DNA from: Desulfobacula sp.
Lineage (GTDB): Bacteria > Desulfobacterota > Desulfobacteria > Desulfobacterales > Desulfobacteraceae
DNA length: 12,284 nucleotides
Direction: 5' to 3'
Assembly (NCBI RefSeq): GCF_021107415.1
Contig: NZ_JAIOSW010000146.1
Coordinates: forward strand, 1-12,284
Shown here: positions 1 to 8,020 of the stretch, piece after piece
Position numbering within the stretch: the first letter of the stretch is position 1
How the letters are laid out: each line of letters starts with the position of its first letter
The notes under the pieces: model-generated
Seen by the model: the letters and a program-made list of their open reading frames with translations, nothing else
Told to the model about the DNA's origin: nothing
The model's database searches: none
Position numbers and translations under genes: made by a program

Positions 1-591
1 AGACAAAATACGAATTATGCCATTAATCTCTATGCCTGCCACCCTTTTTTTATAAAGGGATACTGCACTATGACCAATGGAGAAAATACCGCCTTTATCC
101 CCATAAAGGATTTTCTGACATCAAGAGATTTCCCCGGCTACAGGGGATATCAGTCCGATTCCGAGGTATTTGCCCATATTCTTCATTATTCAATGGTTGG
201 CCTTGGTCTGGGAATTGATGCCTATAAGCATGTTATTACGCCTTTGCAGGAAGATGATCTTCAAAAGCATCCGGATGCCCAATTTCTATCCCATTTGAAA
301 AGAACCTGCCGGCCCCTTATTATTGATGGCCCAAATTGTGTCATCGGTACGCTGCCGGACCATTCCATGTTCATGGCCCAGGACAGGAAAAAACTTCGCC
401 CCGGTGTTGTCGGCGGAAAACCCGGCATGTTTGGATTTTCCTCTGAAATCTGCGGCCTTGATGCCGTCATCCCGGACCGGGATAAAACAAAAGATATCCA
501 ACCCATGCACCTTGATACAGCAATTGTCAGCCCTGACCGTCAGGAGGTAAAAATATGTCGTCAAACCGAAGCCTTGAACCTTCCTCTTTAA
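1..591 (+). CDS. gltB1: Glutamine amidotransferase (class II) subunit of archaeal-type glutamate synthase, 5' end outside window
   Basis: The reading frame is open from base 1, so this is the 3' part (196 codons) of a gene starting upstream; the ATG at 70 is internal and not the start. The family hydrolyses glutamine and passes ammonia to the FMN synthase subunit. Visible class II amidotransferase signatures are a degenerate NGE motif (nt 76-84), the YQSDSEV segment used in glutamine binding, and the family's C-terminal block DGPNCVIGTLPDHSMF followed by KLRPGVVGGKPG. The catalytic N-terminal Cys lies outside the window and cannot be checked. The gene overlaps the next one by 37 nt, which suggests translational coupling. 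Split three-subunit synthases of this kind are known in archaea and many anaerobic bacteria. The family call is confident from motifs and from the neighbouring FMN subunit. Confidence 0.88.
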   Translation, partial: RQNTNYAINLYACHPFFIKGYCTMTNGENTAFIPIKDFLTSRDFPGYRGYQSDSEVFAHILHYSMVGLGLGIDAYKHVITPLQEDDLQKHPDAQFLSHLKRTCRPLIIDGPNCVIGTLPDHSMFMAQDRKKLRPGVVGGKPGMFGFSSEICGLDAVIPDRDKTKDIQPMHLDTAIVSPDRQEVKICRQTEALNLPL

Positions 592-2189
592 GCCTGAATG
601 ATCTGCCGTGGCAGATTAACTATAACAATGACAGATGTACCCTGTGCGGACAGTGCACTGCCGTCTGTCCTGTCAAGGCCATTGAATTAAGTGTGTTTCA
701 AAAAAGAATTATTAAAACTTCGATTGAAAAAAATAAAAACCATTCCAACCAGTATGACACCTTTTATGGCATCCGCCAGAAAACCCGTGTGGAGAATGCC
801 TGCATCGGCTGTGCCATGTGTACCATGGTCTGCCCCAATGATGCCATTACCCCTGTAAGAAACCCCGGACTGGACAGGCTCAAGTTTCACATTAACCAGC
901 AGGGGGTTCCCAGAAGACGCGGCGGCAGAAGGAATGCATCCCAATCCATACTGGACAGAATCAAGTTCACCCGGATCTCAATGCTTACCGACCCTGCGCT
1001 GGATGCGGGCCGCCATGAATTTGAAATGAGAACCCTTCTGGGTCGGGTCCTCTCCCCCAGGGAAAACATCAAACGGTTGAGAAAAAAAGGCTGGATTCCA
1101 CCGGTCAGAGAAATCTATCCATTGATCATCGGTGGCATGTCCTTTGGAGCGCTTTCTCCCACCATGTGGGAAGGTCTTCAAATGGGGGTTGCCTATCTGA
1201 ATGAAGAACTTGGGATGCCCGTCCGAATATCGACTGGAGAAGGCGGATGTCCGCCGCGACTGCTAAAATCCAGATTTTTAAAATATGTGATTCTCCAGGT
1301 TGCCTCGGGATATTTTGGATGGGATGAAATTATTCATGCCATTCCCCATATGAAAGAAGACCCCTGCGCCATTGAAATTAAATATGGTCAAGGGGCTAAA
1401 CCAGGAGATGGTGGTCTTTTAATGTGGCACAAAGTGAATAAATTGATTGCAGCCATCCGGGGAGTTCCCCAGGGAATCAGTCTGCCAAGCCCGCCCACCC
1501 ATCAGACCCAGTATTCAATAGAAGAGTCTGTGGCAAAGATGATCCTGTCCATGTCCATGGCTTGGGGGTTCAGGGTGCCGGTCTATCCGAAAATATCCGC
1601 CTCTTCGACTTCCCTTGCCGTATTGAACAACCTGAGCCGTAATGATTATGCGTCAGGACTTGCCATTGACGGTGAAGATGGTGGTACAGGGGCTGCCTAT
1701 ACAGTTTCCATGGATCATATGGGTCACCCCATAGCCTCCTGTATCAGGGATAATTATCTGAACCTCACTAAAATCGGAAAACAAAACGAAATCCCCATCT
1801 TTGCCGGTGGCGGAATCGGTAAAAATGGAAATCTTGCTGCCAATGCAGCTGCATTGATCATGCTGGGTGCCAGCGGTGTCCAGGTGGGGAAATATGTCAT
1901 GCAGGCGGCTGCCGGTTGCGTGGGCACGGAAGAAGACCGTTGCAATGTCTGTAATGTGGGTATCTGCCCTAAAGGCATCACCTCCCAGGATCCAAGACTA
2001 TACAGAAGGCTTGACCCGGAAGACGTGGCACAAAGAATCGTGGATCTTTTTATCTCCTTTGACACTGAGCTTAAAAAAATAGTCGCCCCGCTTGGACGCT
2101 CAACATCCCTTCCCATCGGGATGTCCGATGCCCTTGGAATTGATGATCATGCGGCAGCAGAACGCCTCAGTATAAAGTATGTGGTCTAG
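555..2189 (+). CDS. gltB2: Glutamate synthase FMN/FeS catalytic subunit (archaeal type)
   Basis: This 544-aa protein should make glutamate from 2-oxoglutarate and amidotransferase-derived ammonia on FMN. Two [4Fe-4S] ferredoxin motifs sit at the N terminus (C28, C31, C34, C38 and C83, C86, C89, C93). The FMN barrel follows, with GGMSFGALSP (193-202), GEGG (228-231), IKYGQGAKPGDGG (275-287), PPTHQTQYSIEE (313-324), DGEDGGTGA (372-380) and GGGIGKNG (418-425). C463, C466 and C471 match the 3Fe-4S cysteines of bacterial GltB. All key synthase motifs are intact, unlike the paralogue at 10333. The start is fixed by a strong Shine-Dalgarno AGGAGG (542-547), 7 nt before the ATG and inside the upstream gene. 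The next gene begins 13 nt after the stop. The N-terminal ferredoxin suggests reduced ferredoxin or a partner oxidoreductase as electron donor (inference). Confidence 0.94.
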   Translation: MSSNRSLEPSSLSLNDLPWQINYNNDRCTLCGQCTAVCPVKAIELSVFQKRIIKTSIEKNKNHSNQYDTFYGIRQKTRVENACIGCAMCTMVCPNDAITPVRNPGLDRLKFHINQQGVPRRRGGRRNASQSILDRIKFTRISMLTDPALDAGRHEFEMRTLLGRVLSPRENIKRLRKKGWIPPVREIYPLIIGGMSFGALSPTMWEGLQMGVAYLNEELGMPVRISTGEGGCPPRLLKSRFLKYVILQVASGYFGWDEIIHAIPHMKEDPCAIEIKYGQGAKPGDGGLLMWHKVNKLIAAIRGVPQGISLPSPPTHQTQYSIEESVAKMILSMSMAWGFRVPVYPKISASSTSLAVLNNLSRNDYASGLAIDGEDGGTGAAYTVSMDHMGHPIASCIRDNYLNLTKIGKQNEIPIFAGGGIGKNGNLAANAAALIMLGASGVQVGKYVMQAAAGCVGTEEDRCNVCNVGICPKGITSQDPRLYRRLDPEDVAQRIVDLFISFDTELKKIVAPLGRSTSLPIGMSDALGIDDHAAAERLSIKYVV

Positions 2190-2202
2190 GAAGGTGTGAA
2201 CA

Positions 2203-4542
2203 ATGACAAAAACGAATAGAGATGCATTTATTAAAATATCCGGTAAAAAAGATGGTAAAAGAATTTCTTCCAGGGTTTTAGAAGAAATCATTCACCGGCA
2301 TATAAAAAACGGTCGTAGAAGCATTGAAGTGGAAGGATTCGGACAACATGGCATAGGTGGAAGGCTCTGGGATACCGGAACTGAGAAAACCTATATCCGG
2401 ATTACAGGCCAGTCCGGCCAGAGAACCGGCTCCATGGGCAATGCAAATACCCGGATTGAAGTTATGGGACCGGCCTCGGATGATATTGGATGGCTCAATG
2501 CAGGTGCCCAGATTATTGTTCACGGACACACTTCCAATGGAGTAATGAATGGTGCTGCCCAGGGCAAAGTCTATATTGGCGGTTCCATTGGCGCCCGGGG
2601 CATGACCATGACCAAAAGAAACCCAAGATTTGAACCGCCTGAACTCTGGGTTCTGGGAATGGCGGGAGATTATTTTGGTGAATTCATGGCCGGTGGTATT
2701 GCCGTTATCTGCGGTCACAACACAGGCCCGCAGGATCAGATCTTAGGCTACAGACCCCTTGTGGGAATGGTGGGGGGCAAAGTCTTTGTCAGGGGCAGCG
2801 TGCAGGGATTTTCACAAAAAGATGCCAGGCTGTCACCCCTGCCTGATGAAGAATGGAACTGGCTTCTCACTAACCTGGGTGTTTTCCTGAAAAAAATTAA
2901 TAAAACCGATCTGCTAAAATCATTTTCCAAGCGCTCTCAATGGCAGCTTCTTGAAGCAAAGTCCCCCCGGGAAAAAGCCGACACCCCTGAAAAACCAGCC
3001 ATGTCCTGGTTCAGGGAACAGGTCTGGGACAAGGAACTGGGTAAAGGGGGTCTTATCGGTGATCTCCAGGAAACCCAGAAAGACACTATTGCCTTGATCA
3101 CCAGGGGAGATTTAAGAAGATATATTCCGGTATGGGAGGAAGGAAAATATATAGCGCCTTGCCAGGCTGCCTGCCCTACGGGTATTCCTGTTCAGGAAAG
3201 ATGGAATATGGTGAGGCTGGATAATATTGACGAGGCCATCAGCATGGGGCTTGAATACACTCCGTTTCCGGCAACGGTCTGCGGGTACCTCTGTCCTAGC
3301 CCCTGTATGGCATCCTGCACCCGGAACCTGAATTATATGTCACCTATTGATGTGAAACTTTTAGGAAAAGCCGGAGAGAATGTCAAACTGCCGAAGCCCG
3401 CAAAAAAGAGCAAAAAGAAAATTGCCGTTATCGGTGCCGGACCCGGAGGTATCTCTGCGGCATGGCATTTAACCTTGAAAGGCCATACTGCTGTTTTGTT
3501 TGATACAAGCGATACCATTGGCGGCAAAATATCTTCTCTTATTCCCGGTTCGAGGGTACCAAAAGAGACACTTGAGGCAGAGCTCAAACGAGTTAAAAAA
3601 ATAATCCCGGATATCAAATTAAACCAGAGAATTGACAGCAAAAAATTTTTAAAAATCAAATATGATTATGATTTCACCATTGTTGCAGCCGGTGCTAAAA
3701 AACCAAGATCTTTGCCCATCCCCGGCATTGAAAAAGCTGTCTTTGCCAATGATTTTCTGACAGAATCAAAAAAAGACAAATCAAAACCAGGGAAAAGAGT
3801 GGTGATTATCGGTGCTGGAAACGTGGGATGTGATGTCGCCACAGAAGCCCATCGCCTGGGTGCCAAAGAGATCACCATGATTGATGTACAGCAACCTGCT
3901 GCCTTTGGTAAAGAAAAAGAGGATGCCCAGGCCATAGGTGCGATATTCAGATGGCCCTGCTTTACAAAAAAAATCACAAAAACAGGCCTGGTACTTCAGG
4001 ATGGTGAGGTTTTAAAAGCAAATACCGTCGTGATCTCCATTGGAGATGTCCCTGATCTTGATTTTATTGATGACTCCATTATAGTTGAGAATGGGTTGGT
4101 CGCAGTTGATCAATTCAGCCAAACTTCAGATCCAAGAGTATTTGCCATTGGAGATGTTGCAGGCCCGGGACTTATCACAGACGCCATTGGGGCGGGAAAA
4201 AGAGCGGCCGAAAGCATTGACCGGATCATTGCAGGAAAAAGCCCAGATCCTGGAAATATTTTGCCACAAATTGACAAGCAGCGGATCAGCCTTGAATATT
4301 ACAACCCAAGGAGTATTGCTGACAATCTGATCGATTGTGGAGCGGACTGCGCATCCTGTGGAAAATGCAGGGACTGCGGCATCTGTGTGGCAATCTGCCC
4401 GGAAGGGGCCATTGAAAGAGTTGAAACAGGTAAGAATAATTTTGAATATAAAGTAGACGAAAATCTCTGTATCGGTTGCGGATTCTGTAAAGGCGCATGC
4501 CCTTGCGGAATATGGGATTTAATTCCCAATCCAGCTTTGTAG
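2203..4542 (+). CDS. Glutamate synthase beta-helix (GltB3) fused to GltD-like FAD oxidoreductase and C-terminal 2x[4Fe-4S] ferredoxin
   Basis: A 779-aa fusion. Residues about 25-205 are the GXGXG beta-helix of glutamate synthase, with repeated short Gly-rich strands such as GFGQHGIGGRLW and GAAQGKVYIGG. Residues about 315-680 are GltD-like: FeS-type cysteines C320, C324, C360, C364, C368 and C372, an FAD-binding GAGPGG (411-416), a second Rossmann GAGNVG (537-542) and the C-terminal FAD signature FAIGDVAGPG (647-656). Residues 716-768 hold two ferredoxin motifs (C722, C725, C728, C732 and C756, C759, C762, C766). In classical GltD the second Rossmann fold is followed by an arginine-rich YRR segment that contacts the NADPH phosphate; here it reads TMIDVQQPA with an acidic D561, hinting at NADH or ferredoxin rather than NADPH (inference). 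The Shine-Dalgarno AGGAAGG (2188-2194) overlaps the gltB2 stop. It probably completes the synthase with gltB1 and gltB2. Confidence 0.9.
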   Translation: MTKTNRDAFIKISGKKDGKRISSRVLEEIIHRHIKNGRRSIEVEGFGQHGIGGRLWDTGTEKTYIRITGQSGQRTGSMGNANTRIEVMGPASDDIGWLNAGAQIIVHGHTSNGVMNGAAQGKVYIGGSIGARGMTMTKRNPRFEPPELWVLGMAGDYFGEFMAGGIAVICGHNTGPQDQILGYRPLVGMVGGKVFVRGSVQGFSQKDARLSPLPDEEWNWLLTNLGVFLKKINKTDLLKSFSKRSQWQLLEAKSPREKADTPEKPAMSWFREQVWDKELGKGGLIGDLQETQKDTIALITRGDLRRYIPVWEEGKYIAPCQAACPTGIPVQERWNMVRLDNIDEAISMGLEYTPFPATVCGYLCPSPCMASCTRNLNYMSPIDVKLLGKAGENVKLPKPAKKSKKKIAVIGAGPGGISAAWHLTLKGHTAVLFDTSDTIGGKISSLIPGSRVPKETLEAELKRVKKIIPDIKLNQRIDSKKFLKIKYDYDFTIVAAGAKKPRSLPIPGIEKAVFANDFLTESKKDKSKPGKRVVIIGAGNVGCDVATEAHRLGAKEITMIDVQQPAAFGKEKEDAQAIGAIFRWPCFTKKITKTGLVLQDGEVLKANTVVISIGDVPDLDFIDDSIIVENGLVAVDQFSQTSDPRVFAIGDVAGPGLITDAIGAGKRAAESIDRIIAGKSPDPGNILPQIDKQRISLEYYNPRSIADNLIDCGADCASCGKCRDCGICVAICPEGAIERVETGKNNFEYKVDENLCIGCGFCKGACPCGIWDLIPNPAL

Positions 4543-4617
4543 AAAAATTTAAAAAATGGAATTTATTATTTTTTCTATTGACGATGAATTATGATTTCTG
4601 ATTAATATAAGAAGATT

Positions 4618-5340
4618 ATGGAAAAACAAGAGACATATGACGGCTATATAAAAGCACTCACCGACATCAGCCGGGCAATCACCTCGGATCTCTTTATTGA
4701 AGACCTGTTAAAATTGATTGTCATGGTAACCGCCAAGGTTACCGGTGTTGAAATCTGTTCCCTTTGGCTTGTCAATGAAGATGAAAAACCACACAAGATA
4801 CGCCTTAAGGCAACCCAGTCCATTTCACCGGACTATATCAAAGACCGGGCGCTTAATCTGGATGAAGGCGTTGTGGGCTATGTGGTGACCCACAAAAAAC
4901 CTTTGATTCTTAAAGATGTTTTAGAAAGCGATCGATTCAAAGAAAAAGAGATGGCTAAAAAACTGGGCCTTGTCTCCATGGTCGGGATTCCTTTAAAAAC
5001 AAAAGACGAAAAAGTCATTGGGGTCTTGAACTGTTTTACAGCCGAGCCCCATGATTTTTCCGATACGGAAGTCAATCTGTTAAGAGCGGTTGCCAATCAA
5101 TCTGCCATCGCCATTGTCAATACGGAACTAATGGTTAAAACCCGTGTGATACAAGAGGAATTGGAAGCCCGTAAAAAGATAGAACAGGCCAAGGAAATTC
5201 TCATGCATAACCGTCAAATGACCGGTGATGCAGCCTATGGCTGGATACGAAAAAAAAGTATGGATTCAAGAAAATCTATCCGTGAAGTCGCAGAGGCAGT
5301 AATCCTCTCCAATGAAATCTTTAATGACGAGTCGCCTTAA
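4618..5340 (+). CDS. GAF-ANTAR protein, predicted RNA-binding transcription antiterminator
   Basis: A 240-aa soluble protein. Residues about 10-173 form a GAF sensor domain, with the typical ending IGVLNCF then the FSDTEVNLLRAVANQSAIAI helix. A short helical linker leads to an ANTAR domain (about 176-232), recognisable from EARKKIEQAKEILM and the spaced helix containing IREVAEAVIL. ANTAR domains bind paired hexaloop RNA hairpins and prevent intrinsic termination; well-studied members (AmiR, NasR, EutV) often regulate nitrogen genes. There is no phosphoacceptor receiver domain, so control should come from a ligand or redox signal bound by the GAF domain; the ligand is unknown. It lies 75 nt after the glutamate synthase fusion and may be co-transcribed. 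The start is the only reasonable in-frame ATG, since an in-frame stop sits at 4603, with a weak purine-rich AAGAAG upstream. Its likely RNA target is at 8021-8105. Confidence 0.88.
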   Translation: MEKQETYDGYIKALTDISRAITSDLFIEDLLKLIVMVTAKVTGVEICSLWLVNEDEKPHKIRLKATQSISPDYIKDRALNLDEGVVGYVVTHKKPLILKDVLESDRFKEKEMAKKLGLVSMVGIPLKTKDEKVIGVLNCFTAEPHDFSDTEVNLLRAVANQSAIAIVNTELMVKTRVIQEELEARKKIEQAKEILMHNRQMTGDAAYGWIRKKSMDSRKSIREVAEAVILSNEIFNDESP

Positions 5341-5395
5341 TAACCGGTACTGGCATAACCTTTTCACCAAGCCATTCCAAGCTATTATATCTTTC

Positions 5396-6130
5396 TTACC
5401 AAAATCCCCATTGGCCGGTAAGATAGACATATAAAGCCAGGGTTAAATTGGTTGTCCCATGTGCAACCATACAGGACAAGAGATCTTTTCTTATGATCCA
5501 TAAAATGGATATCAGTATACTGTAAGCAACAGCAGCCAGCCACTGAACCGGCATGTGGCCTGCTGTAAATGCAATGGTTGAAATCCCAATGGCCATCAGG
5601 CTCCAGGCACCTGGTTTAACCTCGTTAATACTATTATGATCCAATGTTTCATTTAGGGGTGAGGCAATTTTGTTGTTTTGCCGGTTAACATCCCATTGAA
5701 ACGCCGCTCTTAATATATAGCCCCTGATAAACAATTCTTCAAAAACAGGAACAATCAATGAGGCTGTAAAGAGTTTTAAAAAAAATTCTGTCCGGGTCCA
5801 CGGCTCGCTTGAACTGTCCATAAAAGGAACCATACAAAGGCACCAGATAACAAGACCGGCAATCCCAAAAACAATCCCGTAAAGAACTGATCCAATTGGT
5901 TTCTTTGGGCCAGTGATCGGGGCATACCATTTCCAGGCCCAGTATAAAAGGAAAGGGACAATAATAATCTTCAGGATATAATTAATTTCAATGGGAATTC
6001 TTCCCTGGCTCAATGATGCAATTCCAACATATGCAAAATACGGGACAGCATATGGCAGAAGAAGATCCCGGTTGGGTATTATTTTTAATTCTCTGTCAGT
6101 TCTTTTATTCATGGCAATAACAGCCCGCAC
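5396..6130 (-). CDS. CPBP-family (CAAX protease-like) intramembrane metalloprotease
   Basis: A 244-aa hydrophobic protein with several predicted membrane segments (roughly 24-42, 50-68, 82-103, 176-192, 195-213, 219-236). The CPBP/Abi catalytic motifs are all present: EELFIR (E131, E132, R136), FTAGH (F188, H192) and HGTTN (H224, N228). The overall layout resembles CAAX prenyl protease-related proteins of Gram-negative bacteria; the substrate cannot be predicted. The frame can start at GTG (6128-6130), with an AAAGAAAG stretch abutting it, or at ATG (6110-6112, residue 7), for which the only purine-rich signal is rather distant; the choice is uncertain by six residues. It begins 19 nt after the helicase stop, so the two are probably co-transcribed. 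It converges with the GAF-ANTAR gene; no convincing terminator is visible in the 55-nt gap. Confidence 0.85.
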   Translation of the reverse strand: MRAVIAMNKRTDRELKIIPNRDLLLPYAVPYFAYVGIASLSQGRIPIEINYILKIIIVPFLLYWAWKWYAPITGPKKPIGSVLYGIVFGIAGLVIWCLCMVPFMDSSSEPWTRTEFFLKLFTASLIVPVFEELFIRGYILRAAFQWDVNRQNNKIASPLNETLDHNSINEVKPGAWSLMAIGISTIAFTAGHMPVQWLAAVAYSILISILWIIRKDLLSCMVAHGTTNLTLALYVYLTGQWGFW

Positions 6131-6149
6131 CTTTCTTTGGTTTAATTTT

Positions 6150-7871
6150 TCAAGCGCACTTTGAAATCGCCATCTGCCGGGATCTCACCCAGGTCTTCCC
6201 CAATAGCATGAAAGTTTCCTTTGGCATGCCAAAGGGAAGATCCACAAGAGAAAATTCCTGGTTGATATCAATGTTTCCGATGTATTTGCTCTCAAGACCG
6301 GCTTCATTTGAAATAGCACCCACAATATTTCCCGCCCGTACCCCGTGGCACCGGCCCACCTCAATGCGGTACCGTTCCATGCCCTTTTCTATAGGGATGA
6401 TACTCACTATTTCTCGCGAAGATATTATTCCCATCTGTTTAGATTTTTTCTTTTTCGCAGGCAGATGTTTTTCATCAGAAATGATTTCCCGGTCCGGCCG
6501 GTCTTTCCTAATAGTTTTAACTTTTACCTTTATTTTGTCTTTATGGGCCGGCAAAAGGAAGGGGGTGTCCCCGTGGGCCAGTTTGGCAAGGGCAGCTGCA
6601 ACCTGGGTTACAGGGATATCCTGTTCCCGGGCATATCCCTCAATCAATTCTATGAAAACACTTAAATCTTCTGATGCCAGGGTCTTAGTGATGGAGTGTT
6701 TAAAGTTGGCCACCCGTTTTTTATTGATGGCCTTATTGGAGGGCAGAGTGATTTCCTTGATCTTTTGTTTAGTGGCTTTTTCTATCACCCTCAACATCCA
6801 GCGCTCATTCCGGTTCACGAACAGGATGGCTTCTCCTGTGCGCCCGGCTCTGCCGGTTCTGCCGATCCTGTGGATATAGGGTTCCACCTTAGGCGGCATA
6901 TCATAATTGATCACATGGGAGATCCGGTCCACATCTAAACCCCGGGCGGCTACATCTGTAGCCACTAAAATATCGATATAACCATTTTTCAACCGGCGAA
7001 TGGTCCGCTCCCTGGCATTCTGGGCAATATCTCCGTTCAGGGCTTCTGCCTTGAATCCTTTATCTTCAAGGGTTTTTGCCACATCAAGGGTGGCGGTTTT
7101 TGTTTTGGTAAACACGATCACCCCGTCAAAAGAAACAGCCTCCAGAATCCGGGTCAGGGCCTGGGCCTTTTTAGCCCCTTTAACCATCCAATATTGCTGG
7201 TTGATGGTTGTAAGCTCTGTGGTGTCCGGTTTGACGATTATTTCTTTGGGGTTTATCAAATATTTTTGGGCAATTTTCCGAATGGGCCTGGGTATAGTGG
7301 CTGAAAAAAGTGCGGTCTGTGAATCATCCGGGGTTCTGTCCAGGATCCATTCCACATCATCAATAAAGCCCATATGAAGCATTTCATCGGCCTCATCCAG
7401 GACCACACAAAAAAGATCTGCAAAGGAAACGGTTTTTTTTCGCATATGATCCATGAGCCGCCCAGGCGTTCCCACTACCACATGGACGCCCCTTTTAAGT
7501 TGATTCAGCTGGACACCGTAACTCTGGCCCCCATACACGGACAAGACGTTCAAGCCTTTCATCCTGGCACCATATGTCTTAAAAGACTCGGCCACCTGGA
7601 TAGCCAGCTCCCGGGTGGGGGTCAGCACCAATACCTGGGGTCGTTTATTATCAAGATCAATCCGGGACAACAGGGGCATGGCAAAGGCTGCGGTCTTACC
7701 GGTACCGGTCCGGGCCTGGCCCAGTATATCCTTTCCCTGTATCAGATGGGGAATAGCCAACGTCTGGATCGGTGTGGGAGTGTCATAGCCCACATCCTTC
7801 AATACAGAGAATACAGGGTGGCTCAGGTTCATTTCGTTAAACCCGGTCAAGGGTAAATTTTTCTGGAGCAT
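6150..7871 (-). CDS. deaD: DEAD-box ATP-dependent RNA helicase, DeaD/CsdA type
   Basis: A 573-aa helicase that unwinds RNA duplexes in ribosome assembly, mRNA decay or cold adaptation. All core motifs are present: Q motif (F11, TPTPIQ 31-36), Walker A ARTGTGKT (53-60), PTRELA (85-90), TPGR (135-138), DEAD (159-162), SAT (190-192), ATDVAARGLD (304-313) and HRIGRTGRAGRTG (334-346). After a basic linker (about 445-478), residues about 480-570 match the DbpA/CsdA-type RNA-binding domain (RYRIEVGRCHGV, NIVGAISNEAGL, VDLPFGMP), which separates it from RhlE-type helicases. The length is close to that expected for CsdA-type proteins. The ATG is preceded by an AAGGAA ribosome binding site. Unusually, an intrinsic terminator lies directly upstream in the leader (7883-7908), suggesting attenuation. 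The CPBP protease gene follows in the same direction. Confidence 0.95.
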   Translation of the reverse strand: MLQKNLPLTGFNEMNLSHPVFSVLKDVGYDTPTPIQTLAIPHLIQGKDILGQARTGTGKTAAFAMPLLSRIDLDNKRPQVLVLTPTRELAIQVAESFKTYGARMKGLNVLSVYGGQSYGVQLNQLKRGVHVVVGTPGRLMDHMRKKTVSFADLFCVVLDEADEMLHMGFIDDVEWILDRTPDDSQTALFSATIPRPIRKIAQKYLINPKEIIVKPDTTELTTINQQYWMVKGAKKAQALTRILEAVSFDGVIVFTKTKTATLDVAKTLEDKGFKAEALNGDIAQNARERTIRRLKNGYIDILVATDVAARGLDVDRISHVINYDMPPKVEPYIHRIGRTGRAGRTGEAILFVNRNERWMLRVIEKATKQKIKEITLPSNKAINKKRVANFKHSITKTLASEDLSVFIELIEGYAREQDIPVTQVAAALAKLAHGDTPFLLPAHKDKIKVKVKTIRKDRPDREIISDEKHLPAKKKKSKQMGIISSREIVSIIPIEKGMERYRIEVGRCHGVRAGNIVGAISNEAGLESKYIGNIDINQEFSLVDLPFGMPKETFMLLGKTWVRSRQMAISKCA

Positions 7872-7882
7872 AGGGGTTCCTT

Positions 7883-7908
7883 AAAAAAAAAGGTCGGGAT
7901 CACCGACC
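7883..7908 (-). terminator. Intrinsic terminator in the deaD leader (putative attenuator)
   Basis: Read on the minus strand, GGTCGG (7908-7903) and CCGACC (7897-7892) form a perfect 6-bp GC-rich stem around a 5-nt TGATC loop, followed at once by nine T (7891-7883). The ribosome binding site and ATG of deaD come next. No minus-strand gene lies upstream; the next gene to the right is divergent. It is therefore either an attenuator of deaD or the end of a small leftward RNA. Confidence 0.82.
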
Positions 7909-7927
7909 AGGGAAATCAAAAAATATG

Positions 7928-7956
7928 ATAATACACGAGTTTCTTAGATAGTGCAA
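7928..7956 (-). promoter_or_regulatory. Candidate sigma-70 promoter for deaD
   Basis: On the minus strand a weak -35 TTGCAC (7956-7951) is followed after 17 nt by a good -10 TATTAT (7933-7928), giving a start near 7921. That transcript would reach the terminator hairpin after about a dozen bases. The region is AT-rich, so chance matches are likely; another weak option is TTGTAT with TAAAAT further upstream. Confidence 0.35.
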
Positions 7957-7981
7957 ACAATATTTTTTTGAAAAAGAATAC

Positions 7982-8010
7982 TTGACATATTATGAAATAA
8001 ATTTTAACCT
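7982..8010 (+). promoter_or_regulatory. Candidate sigma-70 promoter for the ANTAR-controlled operon
   Basis: A perfect -35 TTGACA (7982-7987), a 17-nt spacer and a weak -10 TAACCT (8005-8010), which keeps the most conserved T, A and final T. The predicted start near 8017 falls just before the first leader hairpin at 8021, the position needed for both hairpins to be transcribed. The geometry supports it; the -10 is poor. Confidence 0.5.
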
Positions 8011-8020
8011 GATTTTTACC

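Noticed and set aside
70..591. A complete 173-aa gene starting at the ATG at 70.
   Set aside because: The frame is open to base 1 and the upstream residues continue the amidotransferase domain, so the ATG is internal to a gene cut by the window edge.
4543..4574. Possible terminator after the glutamate synthase fusion: AAAAAAT (4551-4557) pairing with ATTTTTT (4568-4574).
   Set aside because: The stem is entirely A-T and would be very weak as RNA; no GC-rich hairpin precedes the T-run. Read-through into the GAF-ANTAR gene is equally likely.
4578..4608. Promoter-like TTGACG with ATTAAT or TAATAT before the GAF-ANTAR gene.
   Set aside because: The start of transcription would fall only a few bases before the ATG, leaving no room for a ribosome site, and the -10 matches are poor in AT-rich DNA.
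5341..5395. Bidirectional terminator between the convergent GAF-ANTAR and CPBP genes.
   Set aside because: Only short weak complementarities were found and no T-run follows a stable stem on either strand.
6208..7856. Several plus-strand open frames of 80-223 codons opposite the helicase gene.
   Set aside because: They are antisense shadows of a gene with every helicase motif intact; their translations show no recognisable domain.
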